Below, in pieces: positions 35,526 to 44,227 of a DNA stretch of 64,000 bases. This stretch comes from Saprospiraceae bacterium (GTDB taxonomy: Bacteria > Bacteroidota > Bacteroidia > Chitinophagales > Saprospiraceae): assembly GCA_016708265.1 (NCBI GenBank), contig JADJGA010000011.1, positions 310,001 to 374,000 on the forward strand. The letters are read 5' to 3'. Both the position numbers and the translations under genes were made by a program. The notes under the pieces were generated by a model, which saw nothing but the letters and a program-made list of their open reading frames with translations, did not search any database and had not been told where the DNA came from. Within the stretch, counting starts at the first letter, position 1. The number at the start of each line of letters is the position of its first letter.

Positions 35526-38096
35526 CTATTTAAATTCTTCATTTAATTCTTCCTCAAACTCATCCCTTTTAATATTCTTTTCAAGGGATTGTTGTCTTTC
35601 TACATCAGGTCGTACATATTTATATTTCCGGCAATCAATCAGGTCAAGGTATGATTTATCGTCAGGAATTTTAAATCTTTTTTTGTAATTAAAATTTACC
35701 GTTTTATCTTTTTCCAGTCTGGAAAGGAATTTCTGGACTATAGGACGTGCAGTTGTGTACCCCTGTCCTTCTTCCAGAGTATAAAATCTTACCCATTTGT
35801 CATCACCCCCTGTCCAGACACCGACAACTATTTCCGGTGTGACAGAAATAAACCATCCATCGGCAAAATCATTTGTTGTTCCGGTTTTACCACCTATTTC
35901 GGATTTGACATCATACATTGAAAAACGGCCTGCCATATTATTTTTCAGCATATCGACCATTATATAGTTATAAACCGGATTCAGAGCTCTTTTTTGTTCC
36001 GGTATATGTGTATAGATAACCTTACCATTTTTATCTTCGATATGTGTGACAAAATAAGGACTAATAAAAACTCCGTCATTTGAAAAAGTACCATAGGCAC
36101 CTGTCATTTCCATAAGTGAAATGTCTGCTGAACCCAGTGCAATAGAAGGAACTTTTGGCAACAACAATTTTCCATTTATCATTCTGTTTTTATCAATACC
36201 CATATTATCTGCCAGATCGCGGACAACTTCGATATTACCCATTTCCTTAACCAGTTTTACAGTTATAGAATTTTTGGAGTACAATAATCCATGATAGAGA
36301 TTGTATTTGTTTCCGGTAAAAAATTCAGTAGTATTGTTTGGCGACCAGACTTCTTCCAATCCAAAATTACCTTCCCCCGGTATTATGGAATATGGTATAT
36401 CATCAAATTCCTGACAGGGTGAAATTCCCTGTACAGACATTGCTGTAGCGTAAACAATTGGTTTGAAAGTCGATCCTACCTGTCTTCTATTATTAATATG
36501 GTCAAATTTAAAATATTTAAAAGCTGTGCCTCCTACCCATGCTTTGATCTTTCCCGTCCCTGATTCCATTGCCAGAACACCTGTCTGTAAATGTCTTATA
36601 TGATACATAATTGAATCCATGGGAGTCATTGTTGTGTCTCTTTCCAGTTTAGAGTTAAAGGCAAAGACTTTCATTCTGACTTTTGAGTTGAACTGTTTAT
36701 TTTTTTCTGACTGAAATATATTCCATTGAGCGATGTATTCTTTCCATAGCCGGTGATTCAAAAGATCAAAAATCTTAGATTTATTGTTTTGATTTATAAT
36801 TTTGGCCGAAACAAGGTCTTCAAGATTTTTATTACCATTTTTAACATCTATTAAGCCCTTAGTTGCTTTTTCGGTCAGGATCAATCCATCAAATTCTTCA
36901 TTTATCTGTACTAGTATACTATTGAGTATTCTGTTTTTCAGCCTTTGATATCTTTCAGAGTTTATAACTTTCGACTCAACTGATTGTTTTCTTGATTCAA
37001 TCTGAAATGGTTCCTCTGCTTCATAAGTCATTGGGTCCATACCTTTCCATCTTCTCCAGTACCTTCTCTGTAGTTCTTTCATCTGATCAAAGGCAGCCTG
37101 TTCGGCATATTTTTGGTAATCTATATCAAGGGTAGTATAAATTTTAAGACCATCAGTATAAATATTGTATTCACTGCCGTCAGGTTTCCTGATTTTATTA
37201 TCTTGAAGTGTTTTTTTCAGCCACTTTGTTAGTTCCATCCGGAAATAAGGAGCAGGCCCATCATCATAGCGTGCTTTATTGAAATTGGTAATGTCGATTG
37301 GCAATTTTATAAGTGATTCATAGTGTTCGTCAGATAGATCTCCGTAATCATTCAATTGGTAAAGGACAACATTTCTTCTTTCGGTTGAATTTTCAAAATG
37401 ACGAACAGGGTTAAAATAAGATGGATTTTTCAGCATTCCTATCAACACTGCTGATTCAACCAGGCTAAGATCATTTTGATCTTTTCCAAAATAAACCCTT
37501 GCCGCTGCCTGAACTCCGTGAGCACCATAAATAAAATCAAACTTATTGAGGTACATAGCGATAATTTCTTCTTTTGTATATCGCTTTTCGAGTTTGATAG
37601 CTATCATCCACTCTTTGAGTTTGATCTTTATCAGATGAAAAGGCCTGGTAAAAAACGACATTTGCCTCAGGTCGGGTCTTTCGAACAATAACTTTGAAAG
37701 TTGCTGGGTGATTGTGCTGCCTCCTCCGGCATTTTTATTTCTCAAAATGAATGTCTTAGTAACTACCCGGAACACTGCCATCAGGTCAACACCAGAATGT
37801 TTAAAAAATCTGGCATCTTCGGTTGCAAGCAGGGATTGCACCAGATAAGGATTCAGCGAGTCATAACTTATATTGACCCTGTTTTCATAATAATATTTCC
37901 CAAGTTCCCTTCCCTTACAATCGTAAATCAATGAGGCCAGATTATAATCAGGATTTTCGAGTTCTTCAAAAGTTGGAAGCCCGCTTCTGGAAATTGAAAT
38001 GAAAATACCAATTACAAAGATCAATGATAGAAAAACCAGAGACCACAAAATCTTCACAAAAAATTGTTCCTTGTTATTTAATCCTTTCCACAACAT
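35526..38096 (-). CDS. penicillin-binding protein 1A (bifunctional transglycosylase/transpeptidase)
   Basis: Class A PBPs polymerise and cross-link peptidoglycan. The 856-residue protein has an N-terminal membrane anchor, a GT51 domain with EDARFFKHSGVD (catalytic Glu) and GGSTITQQLSKLL, an unusually long charged linker (about residues 350-480), and a transpeptidase domain with the nucleophile in GSTFKPIVY (SxxK), SKNS (SxN) and GGKTGTTNDFADGW (KTG). All catalytic motifs are present. Length is within the PBP1A range. Confidence 0.95.
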   Translation of the reverse strand: MLWKGLNNKEQFFVKILWSLVFLSLIFVIGIFISISRSGLPTFEELENPDYNLASLIYDCKGRELGKYYYENRVNISYDSLNPYLVQSLLATEDARFFKHSGVDLMAVFRVVTKTFILRNKNAGGGSTITQQLSKLLFERPDLRQMSFFTRPFHLIKIKLKEWMIAIKLEKRYTKEEIIAMYLNKFDFIYGAHGVQAAARVYFGKDQNDLSLVESAVLIGMLKNPSYFNPVRHFENSTERRNVVLYQLNDYGDLSDEHYESLIKLPIDITNFNKARYDDGPAPYFRMELTKWLKKTLQDNKIRKPDGSEYNIYTDGLKIYTTLDIDYQKYAEQAAFDQMKELQRRYWRRWKGMDPMTYEAEEPFQIESRKQSVESKVINSERYQRLKNRILNSILVQINEEFDGLILTEKATKGLIDVKNGNKNLEDLVSAKIINQNNKSKIFDLLNHRLWKEYIAQWNIFQSEKNKQFNSKVRMKVFAFNSKLERDTTMTPMDSIMYHIRHLQTGVLAMESGTGKIKAWVGGTAFKYFKFDHINNRRQVGSTFKPIVYATAMSVQGISPCQEFDDIPYSIIPGEGNFGLEEVWSPNNTTEFFTGNKYNLYHGLLYSKNSITVKLVKEMGNIEVVRDLADNMGIDKNRMINGKLLLPKVPSIALGSADISLMEMTGAYGTFSNDGVFISPYFVTHIEDKNGKVIYTHIPEQKRALNPVYNYIMVDMLKNNMAGRFSMYDVKSEIGGKTGTTNDFADGWFISVTPEIVVGVWTGGDDKWVRFYTLEEGQGYTTARPIVQKFLSRLEKDKTVNFNYKKRFKIPDDKSYLDLIDCRKYKYVRPDVERQQSLEKNIKRDEFEEELNEEFK

Positions 38097-38148
38097 AAAT
38101 GCTAAGATAGCATAAATGTTTTAAATTTGAATAACAGATAATTAAAAA

Positions 38149-38375
38149 ATTTGATTAATTAGTTAATTAGCAAATTAGCTAATTGGTTTAGTAGGTTTAT
38201 TAAGTATTTGGATTTTAGGAGGTTTAGAGGTTTTAGAAAGTTTAGAGAGAAGTAAGAATCCTTTAATCTTTCAATCTTATGAATCCTGATTCTGACGGTT
38301 TATGAAGTTTAGAGAGTTTATGATTTTAATTCAAAATATCAAATTCCCTAATTATCACATTATCACATTTTCAAA
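38149..38375. repeat. low-complexity intergenic mosaic
   Basis: Short words recur here: TTAATTAG/AAATTAGCTAATT around 38149-38190, GGTTTAGAGGTTTTAGAAAGTTTAGAG around 38219-38247 (words of TTTAGA), and ATCACATTATCACATT around 38354-38370. It runs to the def stop codon at 38376. There is no coding potential. Confidence 0.65.
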
Positions 38376-38933
38376 TTATCTTTGAAACTTCATAGGGTAT
38401 TTGGTCTGTATCTCTCCTTTTTTGATCTTTTCGAGTCTTTTATCAAGAAGTCTTCTTTTCAGGGGTTTGAATTTTTCAACAAACAAGATTCCGTCAAGAT
38501 GATCATATTCATGCTGAATGACCCGTGCATTAAAGCCATTGAATACTTCCACGTGTTCAATAAAGTTTTCATCAAAATATTTTATTCTTACATTTTCAGG
38601 CCTCTCTACACTTGCATTTATATCCGGAAAAGAAAGGCAGCCTTCTTCATAGCTCCATAGTTTCCCCCATTCTTCAATTATAACCGGATTAATAAAGGCT
38701 TTTTTAATTGGATTGGGAATTTTAAGTTCATCTTTAACCTGAACAGTATCAACAACAAAGATCCTGATCGACTGTCCAATCTGGGGGGCAGCAAGACCAA
38801 CACCATTAGTTTTATACATGGTTTCAAACATGTCTTCCACAAGACTACCCAGTGTATTAAATTCTTCCCGGCTGATTTCAAGTGCTATTTTTTTCAACAC
38901 AGGGTGTCCGTAAGCATAAACTGTCAACTGCAT
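38376..38933 (-). CDS. def: peptide deformylase
   Basis: Removes the formyl group from the first methionine of new proteins. The 185-residue protein has all three motifs of the metalloenzyme: GVGLAAPQIG, EGCLSFP (metal Cys) and QHEYDHLDG (two metal His and the catalytic Glu). Type I length. It is one base downstream of the yqgF/ruvX stop, in one operon. Confidence 0.96.
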   Translation of the reverse strand: MQLTVYAYGHPVLKKIALEISREEFNTLGSLVEDMFETMYKTNGVGLAAPQIGQSIRIFVVDTVQVKDELKIPNPIKKAFINPVIIEEWGKLWSYEEGCLSFPDINASVERPENVRIKYFDENFIEHVEVFNGFNARVIQHEYDHLDGILFVEKFKPLKRRLLDKRLEKIKKGEIQTKYPMKFQR

Positions 38934-38934
38934 A

Positions 38935-39345
38935 TCAAATATGTTTTAAGTATCTCTGCAAAATCAATACAGCGCTGATCCTGTCTATGAGAGATTTGTC
39001 CATCCTTTTTTTCTTTTTAATACCAGATTTTATGATAATTTCTTTTGATTCTGAAGAGGTAAAGCTTTCATCCTGCCTGTCTATTTCCATCTCCGGAAAT
39101 TTTTTTAAAATCCATTGAATTAGTTCATTAATATCTTTTTCAAAATAAAAACTTTCTCCATCTCTGTGTCTGCTTTCCCCGATAACAATTTTTGAAACAT
39201 CTTCATTTCTGAAATAGTTCTCTAGAAAATCAAAAAGTTTTGGTGTTTCAACCACGGTCAATGGGTTTACAATGATCTGTAAGGGATCAGTTACAGCTAT
39301 TCCCGACCTCTTAACCCCATAATCGAGGCCCATTATTCTTGACAT
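38935..39345 (-). CDS. ruvX: YqgF/RuvX family putative Holliday junction resolvase
   Basis: The 136-residue RNase H-like protein begins MSRIMGLDYGVKRSGIAVTD, with the conserved Asp in GLDYGVKR; IVIGESRHRDG and DESFTSSESKE continue the family pattern. YqgF proteins act in 16S rRNA 5' maturation and have been proposed as resolvases. With RuvC frameshifted in this assembly, both names appear in the window, but they are different families. Confidence 0.92.
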   Translation of the reverse strand: MSRIMGLDYGVKRSGIAVTDPLQIIVNPLTVVETPKLFDFLENYFRNEDVSKIVIGESRHRDGESFYFEKDINELIQWILKKFPEMEIDRQDESFTSSESKEIIIKSGIKKKKRMDKSLIDRISAVLILQRYLKHI

Positions 39346-39458
39346 CCAATCAATTTTGTTATTTTTAATTTAGAATCTAAACAAGCAAAACATTATAAAG
39401 TTTAGCATTTCACGTATTGCAGGATATTCGATATTCTGCGCAAAACATAAATTAAATT

Positions 39459-39489
39459 ATTGTTGTTTTAAAATTATTAATTACTTTTG
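39459..39489 (+). promoter_or_regulatory. promoter for the peroxidase-homologue operon
   Basis: ATTG at 39459-39462, an exact 19-base spacer and TActTTTG at 39482-39489 fit the Bacteroidota housekeeping promoter closely. The start codon is 71 bases further on. Confidence 0.6.
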
Positions 39490-39560
39490 TAATCATAATA
39501 CATTGATTTTAAATATTTTATTTTTTTATAAATATTGTTTGAATATGTAATTTTTTATCA

Positions 39561-41441
39561 ATGAGTAAGATAATAATCATTATTACCTTTATTTCTTTTT
39601 TAGGCATTTTAAATGGACAGAACATCAGGAGTTTTGATGGGTCTGGAAACAATATTGGCAACCCTGAATGGGGAAGTATAGATGAACAACTTTTAACTAC
39701 AACACCAGTCCAGTTCGGGGACAGTATTAATTCACTGAGCGGAGCTGAACGTCCAACTGCAAGGCTGGTGTCAAATTTTGTTTCTGATCAGAACCTGAAT
39801 ATAAGCGATGAGTTGTTTCTCACACAAATGGCCTGGGTTTTTGGTCAGTTTATAGATCATGATATGAATCGGACTGAAACAGATTCCAACGAACAAATCA
39901 TAGTTAAGATTCCGGAAGGTGATTATTTTTTTTATTCAGGCTCTGATATGAAATTCTACAGAACAAAACCGGCACCGGAAACAGGAACATCCAAAGCTAA
40001 TCCAAGAAAATATCTGAATAAATCCACTGCATTTTTAGACGCTTCAAATATATATGGTAATTCAAAATCAAGGAATGACAGACTAAGATCATTTAAAGAC
40101 GGAAAATTGAAAACCTCAGAAGGGAAATTTCTTCCCTGGAATACCATTTCCGGTGAGTATAATGATAAAGTTGACAATTCAATTGGAGAAATAATTGATG
40201 AAACCCATTCTAATGGAAAACTTTTTTTTGCTGGCGATGAAAAAATTAACGACAACCCTCTTTTGATTTCCCTGCATACAGTATTTGTACGTGAGCATAA
40301 CAGATTGTGTGAAGATTACAAAAAATATTACCCGGATTTAAGCGATGAAGAAATATTTCAAAAAGCAAGAAGAAAACTAATTGCTTACCTCCAGGTTATC
40401 ACTTTCAATGAATGGCTCCCGGTTCAAGGGATAATTCTTCCTGAATATTCAGGCTACGACTCCAAGATCAATCCAGGTATTTCAAATCTGTTTTCCGCGG
40501 CTGCATTCAGACTGGAAGGAACCCTTCAATCCGATGAAATACCGAGAGTAGGTATTGATGGTAAAAACATTGATCAGGGAATACTTTATTTAAAAAACTC
40601 ATATTTTAAACCTTCACTTATTAATATTTCAGGTGGTATTGAACCATTTTTAAACGGATCAATCATTAATAATCAGGAGAAATTGGATTTGAAGGCAGTT
40701 GACGCAACAAGAAATTTTCTTTATGGAGACCCTGTTTCCGGAGGTCTTGATATAATCTCGATAAATATCATGAGAAGCCGTGAACGTGGAATTCCGGATT
40801 TTAATACGATCAGAAGAGAAACAGGCTTTGAAGAGTATAAAGAATTTTCGGATCTGACATCAGATAAAGGTCTGGCAGCCAATCTTAATTTTTTATATAA
40901 AAAAATCAAAGATTTAGATGCCTGGACAGGACTTATTGCAGAGGACAGAGCAGAAAATTCACTTTTCGGTCCAACTCTGAAAAAAATACTTACGGAGCAA
41001 TTTACTAGACTCCGGGATGGTGACCGGTTTTATTTTGAGAATGAATTCAGCAATGATGAGATCAGGGAAATAAAAGCAACAAGATTGAGAGATTTGATTA
41101 TCAGGAATACTGACATAAAAGATCTGCAAGCTAATGTTTTCACTACTTTTGATCAGTCACGCGAAGATCCTGGACTGAAACACGAAAATTTAGCAGCATT
41201 AGTTTATCCAAATCCGGTAGAAACCACCCTCCAAATTAAATTGTGGATGGAACAGGAGGATGATTTAGATATTACTATCATTAATCCATCAGGACAGAGA
41301 ATTTATGAAACAAAGGCCAAGCTGCTAAAAGGTAGTAATGAATTGCATAAAATAGATATGTCATCCTATTCATCTGGTATGTATTGTATTCTTCTGGAAA
41401 CTGACAATGATTACAGTGTTATAAAAATCATAAAAAAATAA
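39561..41441 (+). CDS. secreted animal-type heme peroxidase homologue with T9SS domain; heme ligand residues lost
   Basis: The 626-residue protein has a signal peptide (MSKIIIIITFISFLGILNGQ), a peroxidasin-like domain (about 20-535) and a T9SS type A sorting domain (VYPNPVETT to VIKIIKK). Family landmarks are clear: SYDG/RSFDGSGNN start, FGQFIDHD with distal His100, LHTVFVREHNRL, FLYGDP, LRDGDRFYFEN and ADVFTTF-like end. But the catalytic Arg position in the GDVRxNEN-type motif is Lys228 (AGDEKIND), and the proximal His of the AAFRFGH motif is Gly320 (AAFRLEG). GRDHG has also become SRERG. It probably does not bind heme in the usual way. The ade gene begins 3 bases after the stop. Confidence 0.85.
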   Translation: MSKIIIIITFISFLGILNGQNIRSFDGSGNNIGNPEWGSIDEQLLTTTPVQFGDSINSLSGAERPTARLVSNFVSDQNLNISDELFLTQMAWVFGQFIDHDMNRTETDSNEQIIVKIPEGDYFFYSGSDMKFYRTKPAPETGTSKANPRKYLNKSTAFLDASNIYGNSKSRNDRLRSFKDGKLKTSEGKFLPWNTISGEYNDKVDNSIGEIIDETHSNGKLFFAGDEKINDNPLLISLHTVFVREHNRLCEDYKKYYPDLSDEEIFQKARRKLIAYLQVITFNEWLPVQGIILPEYSGYDSKINPGISNLFSAAAFRLEGTLQSDEIPRVGIDGKNIDQGILYLKNSYFKPSLINISGGIEPFLNGSIINNQEKLDLKAVDATRNFLYGDPVSGGLDIISINIMRSRERGIPDFNTIRRETGFEEYKEFSDLTSDKGLAANLNFLYKKIKDLDAWTGLIAEDRAENSLFGPTLKKILTEQFTRLRDGDRFYFENEFSNDEIREIKATRLRDLIIRNTDIKDLQANVFTTFDQSREDPGLKHENLAALVYPNPVETTLQIKLWMEQEDDLDITIINPSGQRIYETKAKLLKGSNELHKIDMSSYSSGMYCILLETDNDYSVIKIIKK

Positions 41442-41444
41442 ATC

Positions 41445-43076
41445 ATGAAAAAGTTTAGTGCCAATATCGTAGATGTATTAAATGAATCTGTGTTTCCGGG
41501 GACTATTTTTGTTGAAAACGGAAAAATTATTGATATCATTCATGAATATACTGATTATGATTCATTTATTTTACCCGGTTTCGTTGATTCTCATATACAT
41601 ATAGAAAGTTCTATGCTTACCCCATCTGAATTTGCAAGAATTTCTGTTGTTCATGGTACAGTTGGTTGTGTGGCTGATGCACATGAAATAGCAAATGTAA
41701 CGGGTATGGATGGGATAAAATTCATGATTGAAGATGGAAGATCGGTAAATTATCGTTATTATTTTTCAGCTCCACCATGTGTTCCCGCAACAAACATGGA
41801 GACAAGCGGAGCATCTATCACTCCTGATGATATCAGACAACTGATTTTAGAAGGCAATATAAAACACCTTGGAGAAATGATGAATTTCCCTGGGGTTATC
41901 AAACGAGACCCGGAAGTAATAACTAAAATAAATCTGGCAAAGGAATTTAATTTACCAATTGACGGGCATGCTCCGGGACTTACCGGAAAAGACCTTGAAA
42001 CATATATTTCCAATGGCATAAATACCGATCACGAGAGCTTAACTAAAGAGGAAGCTGTTGAAAAACTTAAACTGGGAATGAAAATCCTGATCAGGGAAGG
42101 ATCAACAGCCAAAAATTTTGATGAACTGATAGGTCTTGCAGACACTAATTTTAATAAAATGATGTTTTGTTCTGACGATAAACACCCCAACGACCTGATC
42201 AAAAGCCACATTAACGATCTTGTGAAACGCTCAATATCAAGAGGTATTAGTGCTATGAAAACTTTAAAGATGGCATGTGTAAATCCCGTGAAACATTATA
42301 AACTTGATATTGGTCTGCTTCAGAAAGGTGATAATGCTGATTTTATAGAAGTCAATAATTTAAATAGCCTGGAAATACTGAGAACAGTGATAAGTGGAGA
42401 AACTGTAGCTGAACATGGAAAGACCAAATTAAAATACATTCCTTCCCGGCTGATTAACAATTTCAATACAAGTCAAAAAGACATTAAAGACTTTAAGGTC
42501 ATTGATAAAGGCAAAAGCGTCAAAGTGATTAATGTAATAGATGATCAGCTGGTAACACATAAAACAAATTTCAGGCTTAGTCCTGTTGACGGATTCCTGT
42601 TTTCTGACCCGAATAATGATATACTCAAAATAGCAGTAGTCAACCGTTATAACGATTCACCTCCTGCTGTCAGTTTTGTGAAAGGATTCGGGATGAAGGA
42701 AGGTGCTATTGCCTCTTCTGTGGCACATGATTCTCACAATATCATTATTGTAGGTGCAGCCGACGCAGAAATATGTGCTGCAGCAAATATGATAATTGAA
42801 AATAAAGGTGGAATTTGCTATGTGAATTCCAGGAAAAAAATAAAAGAAATCCTGAGTCTTCCTATTGGTGGATTGATGAGCAATGAGCCATATAGTCTTG
42901 TGGCAGATAAATATGATGATCTTGATATGCTGGTGAAAATGAACGGTTCAAAGCTGACAGCTCCCTTTATGACTCTGTCCTTCATGGCTTTGCTTGTAAT
43001 ACCATCTTTGAAACTCAGTGATAAAGGTCTGTTCGATGGTGAGAAATTTGAATTGACAGATATTTATACAGGATAA
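41445..43076 (+). CDS. ade: adenine deaminase
   Basis: Converts adenine to hypoxanthine in purine salvage. The 543-residue amidohydrolase has the metal-binding DSHIHIESSML near residue 48, VADAHEIANV, DGHAPGL, the CSDDKHP segment carrying the catalytic Asp region, and the C-terminal domain with SVAHDSHNIIIVG and GGICYVN typical of the Ade family. Length is normal. It shares a promoter with the peroxidase homologue, an unexplained pairing of a surface protein with a cytosolic salvage enzyme. Confidence 0.94.
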   Translation: MKKFSANIVDVLNESVFPGTIFVENGKIIDIIHEYTDYDSFILPGFVDSHIHIESSMLTPSEFARISVVHGTVGCVADAHEIANVTGMDGIKFMIEDGRSVNYRYYFSAPPCVPATNMETSGASITPDDIRQLILEGNIKHLGEMMNFPGVIKRDPEVITKINLAKEFNLPIDGHAPGLTGKDLETYISNGINTDHESLTKEEAVEKLKLGMKILIREGSTAKNFDELIGLADTNFNKMMFCSDDKHPNDLIKSHINDLVKRSISRGISAMKTLKMACVNPVKHYKLDIGLLQKGDNADFIEVNNLNSLEILRTVISGETVAEHGKTKLKYIPSRLINNFNTSQKDIKDFKVIDKGKSVKVINVIDDQLVTHKTNFRLSPVDGFLFSDPNNDILKIAVVNRYNDSPPAVSFVKGFGMKEGAIASSVAHDSHNIIIVGAADAEICAAANMIIENKGGICYVNSRKKIKEILSLPIGGLMSNEPYSLVADKYDDLDMLVKMNGSKLTAPFMTLSFMALLVIPSLKLSDKGLFDGEKFELTDIYTG

Positions 43077-43113
43077 TGACATTACTTTCTGTGATTATTA
43101 TAAAAAATTTAAC

Positions 43114-44223
43114 ATGAGAAGATCAACTGCATTTCTGATTTGTTTTTATATTTTTTATTTTTCCGGGGTTTATTCAGCTTCCCCGGAATCAAATGCAAAA
43201 AAAGCAAAAATAGTATTGGTCAATCCCGGAGTGTTTTATATAAGATCCATAGATTTTCTTGTTCAGACCCATGTGCTGGATACGGCCTTAATAGAATTTG
43301 AATCAGTTTTTTATACAAAAAGTGAAGTCAGATATTCTGATACAGATGATTACATCAGAGAAAATAAGCTCCACTATATATTAAACAGAGAAATTTACGG
43401 AAATCTGAATATAAATACAATTTACAAAAAAAACGATTGTACCGATGACTTCAGAGAGATTTTTGACAATTCTGATGGAATAATATTTTTTGGAGGCTGG
43501 GATATTCCACCTGTTTATTATGGTCAGAAGACCGAGCTTACAGTAGACATCAATACACCCAACAGGCATTTGTTTGAACTCAGTTTTCTATTCCATCTGC
43601 TGGGAGGAAATCAGAACAGGGATTTTAAAGCTTTTATGCGATTAAAACCCGATTACATGGTTTTAGGTATCTGTCTGGGAATGCAGAGCATGAATGTAGC
43701 AACAGGAGGTGATATGTATCAGGATATACCATCGGATATTTACGGACTGAATTATGTGGAAGATGTACTTAAACAGGAAAAGGATAATATCCACAGAAAT
43801 TATTATAAAAATATTTATCCTGAAAAGGACATTAATTCGCACAGTTTTCACAGGATTGATATAACTGACAAAAATATTAGGAAATCCCTGGGAATTGACT
43901 ATTTTCCATTAGTTGTCAGCAGCCATCATCAGGCCATAAAAAATCCCGGTGCCGGAATGATAGTTGCGGGAACGTCTTTAGACGGCAAAGTAGTCGAAAT
44001 GATGGTTCATTCTGAATATAAAAATGTAATCGGTACACAGTTTCACCCTGAATTCTATACGATTTACGATCCGGATTCCGACAAATTGAAACTCAATACG
44101 GAAGATCCTGAACCGATGACTGAGCACGAGATGATATTAAAAAATAATAGCTTTCAGTTTCATCTGGATTTCTGGAAGATGATCCAGAATAAAGCCATTT
44201 TATCGAAATCACAACGTGATTAA
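43114..44223 (+). CDS. exported class I glutamine amidotransferase-like protein (peptidase C26 type)
   Basis: The 369-residue protein has a signal peptide (FLICFYIFYFSGVYSA). The catalytic triad of gamma-glutamyl hydrolases/GATase1 is visible: Cys in GICLGMQSMN, His in GTQFHPEFY and the following Glu, plus the oxyanion/substrate motif IIFFGGWDIPPVYY and SSHHQAIKN. Cytosolic relatives such as PuuD cleave gamma-glutamyl-GABA; an exported form probably acts on gamma-glutamyl compounds or poly-gamma-glutamate in the periplasm. It lies 37 bases after ade and converges on the aconitase gene. Confidence 0.82.
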   Translation: MRRSTAFLICFYIFYFSGVYSASPESNAKKAKIVLVNPGVFYIRSIDFLVQTHVLDTALIEFESVFYTKSEVRYSDTDDYIRENKLHYILNREIYGNLNINTIYKKNDCTDDFREIFDNSDGIIFFGGWDIPPVYYGQKTELTVDINTPNRHLFELSFLFHLLGGNQNRDFKAFMRLKPDYMVLGICLGMQSMNVATGGDMYQDIPSDIYGLNYVEDVLKQEKDNIHRNYYKNIYPEKDINSHSFHRIDITDKNIRKSLGIDYFPLVVSSHHQAIKNPGAGMIVAGTSLDGKVVEMMVHSEYKNVIGTQFHPEFYTIYDPDSDKLKLNTEDPEPMTEHEMILKNNSFQFHLDFWKMIQNKAILSKSQRD

Positions 44224-44227
44224 TACT

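Noticed and set aside
38935..39345. Second RuvC copy that would excuse the ruvC frameshift
   Set aside because: The protein is YqgF, a different RNase H-like family, and does not replace RuvC motif for motif.
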